Shown: positions 8,780 through 19,259, counted from the stretch's first letter. The stretch is 64,000 nt of DNA from Pseudomonas sp. RIT-PI-S (GCF_025642975.1 NZ_JANZKJ010000001.1:248001-312000), one strand, 5' to 3'. Program-made: numbers and translations. Notes: a model not told the origin generated them from the letters alone.

Positions 8780-9250
8780 ATGCGCTTTTTGCTGGTGTTA
8801 CTGCTCCTGTTCCCAGTGCTGGAACTGTATGTTTTTTTCCGGGTAGGCCTGGCCATAGGTTTCTTCCCGGCCCTGCTGTTGATTATCGCCGGCTCCGCCT
8901 TCGGGGTTCTGGTGCTGCGGGTAGCTGGGTTGGCCACCGCATTGCGGGCCCGTGAAAGCCTGAGAGGCGGGCAACTGCCTGGCGAAGAATTGCTAAACGG
9001 GGCAATGGTGGCCGCCGGTGGGCTTTTGCTGGTGATACCGGGCTTTCTCAGCGATCTACTAGGTGCTCTGTGCCTGCTGCCGGTGACTCGCAAGCTGATC
9101 GCCAACAAGCTACGCGAGCGTACCGAAGCTCAGGTCATGCGCCAACGTGCCTTCAGCGATGTCGGCCAAGGCCCTTCGAACGGTTCGCCGGCTGGCAGCC
9201 CGCGCCGGCCTAACGTGATCGAAGGCGAGTACGAACACCGCGATTCCTGA
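8780..9250 (+). CDS. fxsA: FxsA family membrane protein
   Basis: 156 aa inner-membrane protein. The N-terminus shows the FxsA pattern FLVLLLLFPVLELYVFFRVG, then further helices at about residues 27-50 and 72-95 (NGAMVAAGGLLLVIPGF), then a soluble tail rich in Arg, Gly and Pro. In E. coli FxsA overproduction relieves phage T7 exclusion by plasmid F; its normal role is unclear. I chose the ATG at 8780 rather than an in-frame ATG at 8756, because a GAGGAT ribosome site lies 7-8 bp before it. It lies upstream of groES, as in other pseudomonads. Confidence 0.9.
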   Translation: MRFLLVLLLLFPVLELYVFFRVGLAIGFFPALLLIIAGSAFGVLVLRVAGLATALRARESLRGGQLPGEELLNGAMVAAGGLLLVIPGFLSDLLGALCLLPVTRKLIANKLRERTEAQVMRQRAFSDVGQGPSNGSPAGSPRRPNVIEGEYEHRDS

Positions 9251-9268
9251 CCCCCGCATCTGAGCAAG

Positions 9269-9287
9269 CGCCCCGCTTTCCGGGGCG
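9269..9287 (+). terminator. Hairpin after fxsA
   Basis: A 7-bp perfect stem CGCCCCG/CGGGGCG with a 5-nt loop lies just after the fxsA stop and before the groESL promoter. The downstream T-run is weak (TGGTGCTTT). Confidence 0.5.
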
Positions 9288-9335
9288 TGGTGCTTTCAGC
9301 CTACTGAAAACTACCAAAATTTTTTTCAAGCCGAC

Positions 9336-9364
9336 CTTGTAATCCCCAGGCATGGCCTTATGTA
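9336..9364 (+). promoter_or_regulatory. Sigma-32 heat-shock promoter candidate for groESL
   Basis: A -35 element CTTGTAA (9336-9342) and a -10 element CCTTATGTA (9356-9364) are separated by 13 bp. The sigma-32 consensus is CTTGAAA, 13-15 bp, CCCCATNTA; six of seven and six of eight specified positions match. It lies 165 bp upstream of groES. No CIRCE repeat is seen. Confidence 0.6.
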
Positions 9365-9528
9365 TGGGTCACCGCAAGGTGCCGGCCCCAGCAGCCGGCC
9401 ATCATCCGCGCTGAGCGTATCGGGTACCGGGTACTGCGTATCGTCTAGCGCGACCGGCGAAAGCCGGATTGCATCAATGGGCCGGGCGCACCTGGCCGAT
9501 GGACAACCATAATTAGGAGAGATCGACA

Positions 9529-9822
9529 ATGAAGCTTCGTCCTCTGCATGACCGCGTCGTCATTCGCCGCAGTGAAGAAGAGTCCAAGACCGCCGGCGGC
9601 ATCGTTCTGCCTGGCTCGGCCGCCGAGAAGCCGAACCGTGGCGAAGTCGTCGCTGTTGGCACTGGCCGCGTTCTGGACAGCGGTGAAGTTCGCGCCCTGG
9701 CCGTGAAAGTAGGCGACAAGGTCGTGTTTGGTCCTTATTCGGGTAGCAACACTGTCAAGGTTGATGGCGAAGACCTGCTGGTAATGAGCGAGAACGAAAT
9801 TCTCGCGGTCGTCGAAGGCTGA
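9529..9822 (+). CDS. groES: Co-chaperonin GroES
   Basis: 97 aa, full-length 10-kDa co-chaperonin that caps the GroEL ring during ATP-dependent protein folding in the cytoplasm. It begins [14 protein letters not shown]. The mobile-loop region with [13 protein letters not shown] lies at about residues 19-33, and the C-terminal strand [16 protein letters not shown] is intact. A strong ribosome site (AGGAGA) lies 7-8 bp upstream of the ATG. It is the first gene of the groESL operon, 49 bp before groEL, behind the sigma-32 promoter candidate. Confidence 0.98.
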   Translation: MKLRPLHDRVVIRRSEEESKTAGGIVLPGSAAEKPNRGEVVAVGTGRVLDSGEVRALAVKVGDKVVFGPYSGSNTVKVDGEDLLVMSENEILAVVEG

Positions 9823-9835
9823 TAAGCCTCGCTGA

Positions 9836-11524
<1,689 letters not shown>

Positions 11525-11548
11525 GCCCGGCTGACCTTAGCCTCTAAG

Positions 11549-11579
11549 AAAACCCTGCCTGCGAAGGCAGGGTTTTTTT
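11549..11579 (+). terminator. Rho-independent terminator of groESL
   Basis: A perfect stem ACCCTGCCT/AGGCAGGGT with a GCGA loop is flanked by an A-run and a T7 run; it lies 25 bp after the groEL stop. Confidence 0.93.
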
Positions 11580-11649
11580 ATTGAGGGTGTGTATAAGGTA
11601 AGCTGCGCCGGCCTCGGGCCATATACCCGTACCAAAGAGGGACTCATCC

Positions 11650-12333
11650 ATGCGCATTCTCGTGGTCGAAGACAACCGCGATATCCTCGCGAACCTGGCG
11701 GACTATCTCGGCCTCAAGGGTTATACCGTCGATTGCGCCCAGGACGGCCTGTCGGGCCTGCACCTGGCCGCCACCGAGCACTACGACCTGATCGTGCTCG
11801 ACATAATGCTGCCTGGCATCGACGGCTTCACCCTCTGCAAGCGGTTGCGGGAAGACGCCCGGCGCGATACCCCGGTCATCATGCTCACCGCCCGCGATCA
11901 ATTGGACGATCGCCTGCAAGGCTTTCGCAATGGCGCTGACGACTACCTGGTCAAGCCGTTTGCGTTGTCGGAGCTGGCGGCGCGGATCGAGGCAGTCATG
12001 CGCCGTGCCCAGGGGGGCGGCCGCCGCACCCTGCAGGTGGCGGACCTGCAATATGACCTGGACACGCTGGAAGTCACCCGGGATGGCAAGCTGCTCAAGC
12101 TCAACCCGGTGGGGCTCAAGCTATTGGCCGTGCTGATGCAGAAAAGCCCCCATGTGCTGCGCCGCGAGGTGCTCGAAGAGGCCCTGTGGGGCGACGATTG
12201 CCCTGACAGCGACAGCCTGCGCAGCCATGTACACCAGCTACGCCAAGTGATCGACAAGCCATTCACCAAGCCTCTGCTGCAAACCGTCCATGGCGTCGGC
12301 TATCGGCTGACCGAGGGCCGTGATGGAGTTTAA
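11650..12333 (+). CDS. colR: ColR two-component response regulator (OmpR family)
   Basis: 227 aa DNA-binding response regulator. The receiver domain spans 1-115, with acidic residues ED at 7-8, phospho-acceptor Asp51 in LIVLDIMLPG, and Lys102 in LVKPF. A winged-helix OmpR domain follows (about 130-222), ending VHGVGYRLTEG. The sequence agrees with remembered Pseudomonas ColR, and the downstream genes (methyltransferase, InaA/WapQ-like kinase) match the known colRS locus. In Pseudomonas ColRS guards outer-membrane integrity and root colonisation and responds to excess zinc and iron (published family knowledge). AGAGGG lies 9 bp before the ATG. It overlaps colS. Confidence 0.94.
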   Translation: MRILVVEDNRDILANLADYLGLKGYTVDCAQDGLSGLHLAATEHYDLIVLDIMLPGIDGFTLCKRLREDARRDTPVIMLTARDQLDDRLQGFRNGADDYLVKPFALSELAARIEAVMRRAQGGGRRTLQVADLQYDLDTLEVTRDGKLLKLNPVGLKLLAVLMQKSPHVLRREVLEEALWGDDCPDSDSLRSHVHQLRQVIDKPFTKPLLQTVHGVGYRLTEGRDGV

Positions 12334-13597
12334 ACAAAGCCTCGCTCAACGCATCATCATCGCCTTCGCACTGATGAGCGCGCTGGTGGCCGGCGCCTTC
12401 GCAGTCGGCATCGTGGCCACGGTCCATCTGGTGGAGGAGAAGCTGATCTCCGCGGGCCTGGGGGGCGACCTGCAGCGCCTGCTGTTGATGGACACTATGG
12501 ACGACTGGAGCCATCGCCCAGAGCCGGACCAGTTGTTCTATTTCAGCGAGGGGCGGGGTGATTTCGCGTTGCCCAAGGACCTGCGCCACCTGTCACCCGG
12601 GTTCCATGAGGTATTTCGCGGCAACCTTTCCTACCACGCGATGGTAGAAATCATTGACGGCCGGCATTACGTGTTGCTGCAAGACCAAAGCGATTTCGAA
12701 GAACGCGAGCGCATCCTGTTCGCCGTGGTGGTGGTGGGGTTCGTGCTGAGCCTGGCGCTGGCGGTCCTGCTGGGCTGGGTGCTGGCGCGCCGGGTAATGG
12801 CGCCGGTTATACGCCTGGCCCGGCAGGTTCGCCACCGTGACCAGCTCCTTGGCCTTGCGCCGCCGCTTGCCCCCGATTATGCCGCCGATGAGGTCGGGCA
12901 GCTGGCGGTGGCATTCGATGCCACCCTGGGCCGCTTGCGTGAAGCGCTGACCCGGGAACGGCTGTTCACCAGCGACGTGTCTCATGAGCTGCGCACCCCG
13001 CTGATGGTGCTGGCCACTTCCTGTGAACTGCTGCTGGCCAACGACCGCCTAGACCCGCGCGCCCGCGCCCAGGCGGAACGTATTACCCGCGCCTGCGAAG
13101 AAATGCGCGACTTGGTGCAGACCTTCCTGATGCTCGCCCGGGCCCAGCGCAACGAGGCGTTGGCGGTGCAAGCGACCCTTCCTGAGGTAGCGGCCGATCT
13201 CGTTTCCCAATGGCGCCAGCCCATCGAAAACAAGGGCCTGACCCTTACCTACGAGCCTGCGGAAGTGGGCGATACGCGTTACAACGCGACGTTCTTGCAC
13301 ACGGTGATGGGCAATCTTCTGCGCAATGCATTGCATTACACCGACCAGGGTTTTATCCGCCTGAGCCTTGGCGCTGGCAGGTTCAGTGTCGAGGATTCCG
13401 GTGTGGGAATCCCGGAAGAAAAGCGCGAGGCGATGTTCCAGCCGTTCGTTCGCGGTAACGAGAAGCGCGGAGAAGGGCTTGGCCTTGGGTTGTCGCTGGT
13501 GCAGCGCATCTGCGATGACCAAGGCTGGACGGTGACCCTGACCACGAACGAGCCTCATGGCTGCGCTTTCCACGTTGACCTGGGCGCAGGAACCTAA
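12323..13597 (+). CDS. colS: ColS sensor histidine kinase
   Basis: 424 aa inner-membrane kinase partnered with ColR. Two membrane helices (about 10-33 and 131-155) bracket a periplasmic domain of about 95 residues, followed by HAMP, HisKA (SHELRTPL, His221) and HATPase (GLGLGLSL). The periplasmic domain contains His35, Glu38, His95, Glu96 and an ExxE motif at Glu126-Glu129. As I recall, acidic residues at these positions were implicated in metal sensing by P. putida ColS. The ATG at 12323 sits inside the end of colR (11-bp overlap); a GTG at 12320 is an alternative start one codon earlier. Confidence 0.94.
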   Translation: MEFKQSLAQRIIIAFALMSALVAGAFAVGIVATVHLVEEKLISAGLGGDLQRLLLMDTMDDWSHRPEPDQLFYFSEGRGDFALPKDLRHLSPGFHEVFRGNLSYHAMVEIIDGRHYVLLQDQSDFEERERILFAVVVVGFVLSLALAVLLGWVLARRVMAPVIRLARQVRHRDQLLGLAPPLAPDYAADEVGQLAVAFDATLGRLREALTRERLFTSDVSHELRTPLMVLATSCELLLANDRLDPRARAQAERITRACEEMRDLVQTFLMLARAQRNEALAVQATLPEVAADLVSQWRQPIENKGLTLTYEPAEVGDTRYNATFLHTVMGNLLRNALHYTDQGFIRLSLGAGRFSVEDSGVGIPEEKREAMFQPFVRGNEKRGEGLGLGLSLVQRICDDQGWTVTLTTNEPHGCAFHVDLGAGT

Positions 13598-13742
13598 ATG
13601 CCCAGTGCTCCCGCCGGTGCCTTTTGAAACATCTGGCAACAGGCTGCGAGCCCTGTTAACGTCCATTACGGTTTTTTCACATTCATATGACCCACCGATG
13701 ACTTGCCGCGAACTATGGTCGCGCAACGTTTTTGGAGGTGAT

Positions 13743-14423
13743 ATGAGCGACCAGATCAAGCTTGAATTTTCCGAAAAATACGACGAGGCTCACGCCAGGC
13801 GCTATTTTCACAAGCACCAGAACGGGCTGGCCCGGCGCTTGTCCCATCTGCGCGATGTGCAACTGGCCCGTAAGGCGCTGGAATTGGCCGGTGACCCAGG
13901 CCTGGTCCTGGACCTGCCCTGCGGTGCCGGGCGTTTCTGGCCAATGTTGGCGGAGAAGGCGAACAGGGTGGTGATCGGCGCAGACAACTCGCCGGACATG
14001 GTCGCCACTGCGTGCCAGATGCAGCCGCGGCACATCGTGGATCGCGTTCGGCCAATGCAGACGTCGGCATTTGATATCAAGCTTCCTGATAACGCCGTCG
14101 ACAGCATTTTTTCCATGCGCCTGATGCACCACATCGGCGAGTCCGGCCATCGGCTGGCGATGCTTCGGGAGTTTCATCGGGTCAGTCGCGATTCGGTGAT
14201 TCTGTCGCTATGGGTAGATGGAAATTACAAAGCTTGGAAACGCAAGCGCTCAGAGCAGCAGCGGTCGCGGCGGGGCGAGGCGCCCAAGTACCAGAATCGT
14301 TTCTTGTTGCCGGTGCAAACGGTGGAGGCCGAGTTCGTTGAGGCTGGGTTCCGGATTCAGGAACGCCTGGATTTCCTGCCGCTGTATGCCATGTGGCGAG
14401 TGTATGTATTGCGTAAGGAGTAA
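13743..14423 (+). CDS. Class I SAM-dependent methyltransferase of the colRS locus (orf222-like)
   Basis: 226 aa cytoplasmic protein with the SAM-binding motif LVLDLPCGAGRF (about 53-64), an acidic residue after the second strand (GADNSPDM) and a later motif DNAVDSIFSMRLMHH. It corresponds to the orf222 gene found behind colS in Pseudomonas; the substrate is unknown. The start at 13743 has an excellent GGAGGT ribosome site; an earlier in-frame start would overlap colS. The stop is followed 6 bp later by the InaA-like kinase gene, which suggests coupled expression. Confidence 0.87.
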   Translation: MSDQIKLEFSEKYDEAHARRYFHKHQNGLARRLSHLRDVQLARKALELAGDPGLVLDLPCGAGRFWPMLAEKANRVVIGADNSPDMVATACQMQPRHIVDRVRPMQTSAFDIKLPDNAVDSIFSMRLMHHIGESGHRLAMLREFHRVSRDSVILSLWVDGNYKAWKRKRSEQQRSRRGEAPKYQNRFLLPVQTVEAEFVEAGFRIQERLDFLPLYAMWRVYVLRKE

Positions 14424-14429
14424 CCTTTG

Positions 14430-15152
14430 ATGGCGGTAGAAGGGGCAAACGAGGTCAGCGCCACGAACGGGCAGCCGGGCTTTGAGCATTATTGGCAAAG
14501 CCACGGGGAATGGGTCGAAGAGCCCAACCGCCGGCGCGGAGGGGAAAGCGGCGTGCAGCGCGTGATCCTCCCAGACGAGCGGATGATTTACGTCAAAAGG
14601 CAGGTCGGGCATATCTACCGCTCGCCGCTACACCCATTTGGTCGGCCTACGGTCCTGCGTGAGCGCGATGCCTTGCGAGGCCTGAGCAAGTTGCAGGTGC
14701 GGGTGCCACGGCTGCTGTTCTGTGGGGCCCGGCGTGATCAGGAATTCGGCTGGAAAGCTCTGCTGGTGACCGCTTCACTCGACGGCTTCGAGGAAATCAC
14801 CCAGTGGTACGAGAAAGGTGGTCGCCAACGCTATGGCGAAGCGCTGCACGACCAGTTGCTCAAGGACCTAGCCGTTAACCTGGCGAAAATGCACCAGGGC
14901 CGTTGGCAGCACAGTTGCCTCTATATCAAGCATGTATTCGTGCGAGTCGTGGAGGGCGACGGTGTGCCACGAGCAGAGGTTGCCCTGCTCGACCTGGAGA
15001 AATGCCGGCGCCGGTTCACCGCGGCGGCGGCCTCCCAGCATGATATGAAACAGCTGCGCCGCCATTCGTCGTTCCCCGATGCGGACTGGAAGAAACTGCT
15101 CTACTTTTACGAGACGGCGTTTGGCAGCGTTGTCAAAGGGTTAGAGCGATGA
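14430..15152 (+). CDS. inaA: InaA/WapQ-type lipopolysaccharide kinase family protein
   Basis: 240 aa protein of the Kdo/WaaP kinase-like family. It has an N-terminal lobe with the lysine in MIYVKRQ, then a kinase-like core with LAKMHQGRW, the HSCLYIKHVFV strand and the metal-site-like LLDLEKCRRR. In P. fluorescens and P. putida the gene at this place (wapQ/inaA) has been tied to outer-membrane function under ColRS. The kinase substrate (heptose of LPS core) is inferred from the family. AAGGAG lies 9 bp before the ATG. The following small gene starts within its stop codon. Confidence 0.85.
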   Translation: MAVEGANEVSATNGQPGFEHYWQSHGEWVEEPNRRRGGESGVQRVILPDERMIYVKRQVGHIYRSPLHPFGRPTVLRERDALRGLSKLQVRVPRLLFCGARRDQEFGWKALLVTASLDGFEEITQWYEKGGRQRYGEALHDQLLKDLAVNLAKMHQGRWQHSCLYIKHVFVRVVEGDGVPRAEVALLDLEKCRRRFTAAAASQHDMKQLRRHSSFPDADWKKLLYFYETAFGSVVKGLER

Positions 15153-15382
15153 ACTTACAAATTGCACGAGGTGTGTTTCTGCTGGCCTCCCTTGCACTGG
15201 CCACGGTTGCGGTCGCTGCTTGGGACGAACCCCAGGCGGGCGTGTTGCGCGCCGAGGCTGGTCAAGGCTTGTGCCCGTTCCCACGGGTGCAGAAGAGCGA
15301 TACCGACCCGGTCATACAACCGGGCCATAACATGTTGCTGCTGATGTTCGGGCTCACTCAAGGCCTGCGCTCAGGCGCGTGA
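15149..15382 (+). CDS. Small exported protein at the end of the colRS operon
   Basis: 77 aa. Its ATG overlaps the stop of the kinase gene (ATGA), a sign of translational coupling. Residues 1-23 form a signal peptide (hydrophobic core FLLASLALATVAVAA), leaving a mature peptide of about 54 residues. That peptide has one Cys, a Pro-rich middle (CPFPRVQKSDTDP) and a short hydrophobic patch (MLLLMFGL). I do not recognise the family. A strong intrinsic terminator follows 20 bp downstream, making this the last gene of the unit. It is probably a real gene because of the coupling and the signal peptide. Confidence 0.68.
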   Translation: MNLQIARGVFLLASLALATVAVAAWDEPQAGVLRAEAGQGLCPFPRVQKSDTDPVIQPGHNMLLLMFGLTQGLRSGA

Positions 15383-15398
15383 AGCAAACTGCGTGCAG

Positions 15399-15430
15399 AA
15401 AAAATCCCGCCTGTTGGCGGGATTTTTTTT
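15399..15430 (+). terminator. Rho-independent terminator of the colRS unit
   Basis: An ATCCCGCC/GGCGGGAT stem with a TGTT loop, preceded by an A-run and followed by eight T. Confidence 0.92.
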
Positions 15431-15560
15431 GGTTGGAGAACCCTGTTGTTCATCGTGACATTTTTTGTAGCAGCTGAGCTCGCGGCTGGCCCACAACCAT
15501 TCGATGCCCTGGCGCGGGGAAAGCACGGCTGCCACGGATCGAGGTTAGCCAGTTACATGG

Positions 15561-16658
15561 CTATGCGACATGCAAATGATTATCCCAAAGCCCGGGCGGC
15601 AGGTCCATTGGCGTGCCCAGCCATTGCCCCGCCTGGGCCCGGTAGTAACGGCAGCGGCCTTGCCCGGAGGTGACCACGAACCCGCCTTGCACCGCCGCCA
15701 CCCCAGCACAGTCGGGCATGGGGGCATCCACCTTTACCTCCGCGGAGTCCAGGTCCCATACGAAGAACCGGTTGGCCCGTGGCGCCGTTACCGCTACCAG
15801 GCGCAATTCATCGTTGATCGCGACGCTTGCGGTGTAGTTGCCCATCGACAGCAGCTGCGCCTCACTGACCGGAAAAGGGCAGAAGGCGGCCCCTGGGCGT
15901 TTGATCGCCAGCAGCTGCGCTACCTCACCGCCGCTGCCCATGAACTGCTGGCAGGCGGCGAGGGTGCCGTCGGCGGCGACTGCCAGGTGACGGATGCTGT
16001 TCATCGGCTGGTCGAGGGTTTCTTTGCTGATCAGGCTACCGTCCCGGCGCAGCAGCACCAGGCTCGGCTCCATGGCATCCAGGTTCATTTCCACCCGGCT
16101 TTCGGCCTCGGTACGGATGCCTCCGTTGGCCACCGCCAGGGTTTCGCCGTCCGGCAGCCATGCCACCTCATGCGGGCCAATGCCATGGGTGGCCAACTCG
16201 CCGGTGCGCTCGAGGCGCTCGCCGACGAAGCGGTAAATCCCAAGCAGGCCCCTGCCGGGGTCGCGGGTGTCGTTCTCGGTGGCGTACAGCCATTCCCCCG
16301 CGCCATGAATAATCGCATGGCCATAGAAATGGCGATCTGGCTCCGAGCGCACGGTTTGCAGCAGGCGGCCGTCGCGCAGGTCGAGCAGGTAGCTTTCGGT
16401 ACCGGGGCGGCGGGCGACGAACAAGGCCAGGGGCAGGAGAGGGTGTTCGACGATGGCATGGCAACGTTGCGCTACCTGGGTGCTGAATGCCTGGGTACCG
16501 TCCAGCCGATAGCCCACCGCGTAGTGGCCACCGTCGGCGTCGTCACGGGCCGACAGCAGCAACACGTTTCCCTTGCGGCCGTTGCTCAGGCGCCAGGCCC
16601 CGAGGTTAAAGGCGCCGCTGATGAGGTTGGCGAACGCCGAAAGCGGACGTGGCCACAT
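15561..16658 (-). CDS. DUF1513 beta-propeller-like protein of the imelysin operon
   Basis: 365 aa, last gene of the iron-linked operon. It shows repeated WD-like strand patterns (LLLSARDDADGGHYAVGY, LFVARRPGTESYLLDLRDG, HAIIHGAGEWLYATEN) typical of DUF1513, which is predicted to be a seven-bladed propeller. The family is usually periplasmic, but the N-terminus here (MWPRPLSAFANLISGAFNLG) is only a weak signal. The role is unknown; gene context points to iron acquisition with imelysins. The start is either the ATG at 16656-16658, just after the imelysin stop, or one four codons earlier that overlaps it. Confidence 0.83.
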   Translation of the reverse strand: MWPRPLSAFANLISGAFNLGAWRLSNGRKGNVLLLSARDDADGGHYAVGYRLDGTQAFSTQVAQRCHAIVEHPLLPLALFVARRPGTESYLLDLRDGRLLQTVRSEPDRHFYGHAIIHGAGEWLYATENDTRDPGRGLLGIYRFVGERLERTGELATHGIGPHEVAWLPDGETLAVANGGIRTEAESRVEMNLDAMEPSLVLLRRDGSLISKETLDQPMNSIRHLAVAADGTLAACQQFMGSGGEVAQLLAIKRPGAAFCPFPVSEAQLLSMGNYTASVAINDELRLVAVTAPRANRFFVWDLDSAEVKVDAPMPDCAGVAAVQGGFVVTSGQGRCRYYRAQAGQWLGTPMDLPPGLWDNHLHVA

Positions 16659-16659
16659 G

Positions 16660-17724
16660 TCAGTCACCATCGTTGGCGTTGAAGCCCAGCTGGATGCCCA
16701 GCGCCCGCGCCAGCTCGGTTTCGTGCAAGCGGTGCACCGTGTTGAGGCTGTCGTAGATCTGGGTGAGGGCCTGCTGGCCGGCCGGGTCGGCTAGCAGCTC
16801 GGTAAGGCTGCGCGGGTTATCCGCCAGTGCTTTAGCGGCCGTGGCATAGGCCGCGTCGATCTTCTCCGCCAAGGGTTTTTGTCCGCTCGGCAACAGGTTC
16901 CGCAGCCCCTTGCCATCCACGCCGTTCCACACCGCCTGGGCCGCTTGCAGGCTGGCTTGCAGGCTTTTGAGCGAAGCTTGGCTGCGCCAGGCCTCGGCCT
17001 GATACGGCTGGGGCACGCCCTTGCTTTGGCGGCCCATGGGCGCGCCGAGTTTTTTCTTCAGGCTGTCGAGGGCGGTGACCTGGGCACGCAGCAGGTCGGC
17101 AATGGCCTCGTGGGCATCGGCGTAACGCTGGTTCGGGAACTTGCTCAGTTGAGCGAGCATGCCGTCGTTGCGCTTCCAGGCGCCTAGAATTTCTTCGGCC
17201 AAGGCCTTCTGGCGTTCACCGATGGCCACCAGCAGCGGGCAATAGCTGGCCTTGCGGGCCGGGTCAGCCAGCTCTGGTTTGCTGTCGAACAGAATGTATT
17301 CGTAGGCGGACAACCCCTGCACTACCACACTGGCCTTGGCCAGGGCCGCGCCGTCGACGGCCTCGCCACTGGCCACCAATTGCTCCACCTGCCGGCCAAC
17401 CAGGTTTTTCTTGTCTGGCCAGAACTGCACCGACCAGGCGCGGTTGCCCTCGGCCAATGGACCGATCAGCAGCGGTTGCAATGCCGCCCAGGCCTTTTGT
17501 GCGCTGAGGAAGTCCGCACGGGCTTTGTCCAGGTCCTCTGTGCCCTGGCAGAACGCCAGGGCGCTTTGGGCCAACTGGCGGTCTGCGTCTACCCATTGGC
17601 TGTAGGTGGGCAGAATGACCTGGGTGGCCAAGGCGGCGCTCGTCACCGCTTGCGGATCCTGCGGCGCGCAGGCGCCAAGGGCGAGGGCGGCAAGGCTGGT
17701 GAATAGCAGCTTGGGACGGAACAT
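16660..17724 (-). CDS. Imelysin-family lipoprotein
   Basis: 354 aa. A lipoprotein signal with lipobox LGAC near residue 20 predicts a lipid-anchored periplasmic protein. The imelysin fold is supported by helical repeats and the segment VVQGLSAYEYILFD. The usual HxxE motif (for example GYHAIEFLLW) is here YEYILF, so this copy lacks the canonical His-x-x-Glu. Imelysin/EfeO-type proteins take part in iron uptake. The start at 17724 has GGAG 8 bp upstream; the upstream in-frame ATG gives no better site. It is the third gene of a leftward operon, 30 bp after the di-haem oxidoreductase gene. Confidence 0.85.
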   Translation of the reverse strand: MFRPKLLFTSLAALALGACAPQDPQAVTSAALATQVILPTYSQWVDADRQLAQSALAFCQGTEDLDKARADFLSAQKAWAALQPLLIGPLAEGNRAWSVQFWPDKKNLVGRQVEQLVASGEAVDGAALAKASVVVQGLSAYEYILFDSKPELADPARKASYCPLLVAIGERQKALAEEILGAWKRNDGMLAQLSKFPNQRYADAHEAIADLLRAQVTALDSLKKKLGAPMGRQSKGVPQPYQAEAWRSQASLKSLQASLQAAQAVWNGVDGKGLRNLLPSGQKPLAEKIDAAYATAAKALADNPRSLTELLADPAGQQALTQIYDSLNTVHRLHETELARALGIQLGFNANDGD

Positions 17725-17754
17725 GCAGGGCTCCACTTAAAAAGGTCAGGGATC

Positions 17755-19185
17755 TTATAGGGATTGGAGAAAGGCCAGCAATGCCGCGCGTTCTTCGACG
17801 TCGAAGCGCAATACCCTTTGCTTGGCCGATGCCGCTTCGCCATCGTGCCAAAGCACTGCTTCGAGCAGGTCGCGGGCACGGCCGTCATGCAGGAAACGCC
17901 CCCGCGGGTTGACCGTTGCCGACAGCCCGATGCCCCATAGCGGCGGGGTGCGCCAGTCCTGGCCACGAGCGTCGAACACGCTGTAGTCGTCGGCGAGGCC
18001 CGGGCCCATGTCGTGCAGCAGCAGGTCGGTGTATGGGCGGATCAACTGGTTGGCAAGTTCCGGTTCGGCCGCGTCGGCGCGGGTGCGGTATTGCGCGACA
18101 TGACAGCTCTGGCATCCGGCCTGGTGGAACAGCGCCTTGCCTTGCAGCACCCGAGCATCGCTTTCACCACGGCGGGCTGGTACGCCAAGGTTACGGCTGT
18201 AGAACAGCACCAACCGGCGGATGTTATCGCTTACCTCGAAGGGCTGTTGGGCGCTCTGATTGCCATTGGCGGCGTTGCGGCACGCCGCCTGCGCAGAAGT
18301 GCAGTCGTCCGCGGGCAGTAGCGACGAGGTTATCCCCAGGTCGCTGGCGAAGGCATGGGCGTTTTGTTGATCGAGGTTCGGTTGGGTGGCCTTCCAGCCA
18401 AAGCGGCCGAGCACGGTCTGACCGCTGGCGTCGTCGAATACCCGGTTAGGCCTGCCGCGCACACCGTCGCTGCCGGTGGCCTGAAGGCGGGCGTTTTCGA
18501 GAATCGCCCGCTCAGGAATGGCCTCGAGTAAGCCCAGGCCGATCATGGGCGGGGCAATGCGGGCGGAGGTCCGCACCTGTGGGTGCAACGGCCCATAGCC
18601 CAGTTGGTCGATGCGCAGCCGCGGCTTGCGCAGCTCGACGGTAAAGCCATCGGCAAAGGTCACCGGCATTGGCTCGTAGGCCACTCGCACGCGGCCCTCC
18701 GGCGGCACCCCCGGTATCGCCATGTCTTGCAACTGAGTGCCATAGACCGGCTCGGGCGCGGCGCCAAGCCGGCGCACCACTTCCACCGTCTGCTCCGTTG
18801 GCGGCACGGCCAGGCGCACCAGCATGGATACCGCATTGGGTGCGTCGGTTTCTGGCGGCTGGCCGCGCCCGTCGCGAATATGGCAGTTCTGGCAGGCGTT
18901 GGTGTTGAACAACGGCCCCAGCCCGTCACGGGCGGTGGTGGTCGATGGAGCAATGACCCACGGGCTGCGAAAGAAACTGTTACCGGCGCTGAAATCCACC
19001 CGGCGCGCCGCGCTCAGGTTAGCGGAGGGCAGGGCATAGGCATTCACGTCGCGGCGCCATACGGTTGCGGCCCCGGCCGAGCGCGCCTCGTCGGGCTCCG
19101 CCTGGCTAAAATCCGGTGCCTGATCGCATGCAGCCAGGCTGAGGGCCAGGAGCAGCAGGGGAAAACGGCCCAGCGTTGAAAGCAT
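17755..19185 (-). CDS. Di-haem oxidoreductase (DUF1111), c-type cytochrome lipoprotein
   Basis: 476 aa with a lipobox (LAAC, Cys20). Two CxxCH haem sites are present: C98QNCH102 and C358QSCH362. The family resembles di-haem peroxidases and is often annotated as a thiol oxidoreductase. It regularly sits between two imelysin genes, where a redox role in iron handling is plausible but unproven. It is periplasmic, and haem attachment would need the Ccm system. The gene begins 74 bp downstream of the large imelysin gene and ends 30 bp before the small one. Confidence 0.88.
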   Translation of the reverse strand: MLSTLGRFPLLLLALSLAACDQAPDFSQAEPDEARSAGAATVWRRDVNAYALPSANLSAARRVDFSAGNSFFRSPWVIAPSTTTARDGLGPLFNTNACQNCHIRDGRGQPPETDAPNAVSMLVRLAVPPTEQTVEVVRRLGAAPEPVYGTQLQDMAIPGVPPEGRVRVAYEPMPVTFADGFTVELRKPRLRIDQLGYGPLHPQVRTSARIAPPMIGLGLLEAIPERAILENARLQATGSDGVRGRPNRVFDDASGQTVLGRFGWKATQPNLDQQNAHAFASDLGITSSLLPADDCTSAQAACRNAANGNQSAQQPFEVSDNIRRLVLFYSRNLGVPARRGESDARVLQGKALFHQAGCQSCHVAQYRTRADAAEPELANQLIRPYTDLLLHDMGPGLADDYSVFDARGQDWRTPPLWGIGLSATVNPRGRFLHDGRARDLLEAVLWHDGEAASAKQRVLRFDVEERAALLAFLQSL

Positions 19186-19259
19186 CGGAACACTCTGTAT
19201 CGCAGAAAAGCAAAGGCGAGCCGCTGCTAGGCAGGGGCTCGCCAGGGTGGAACCGCGGA

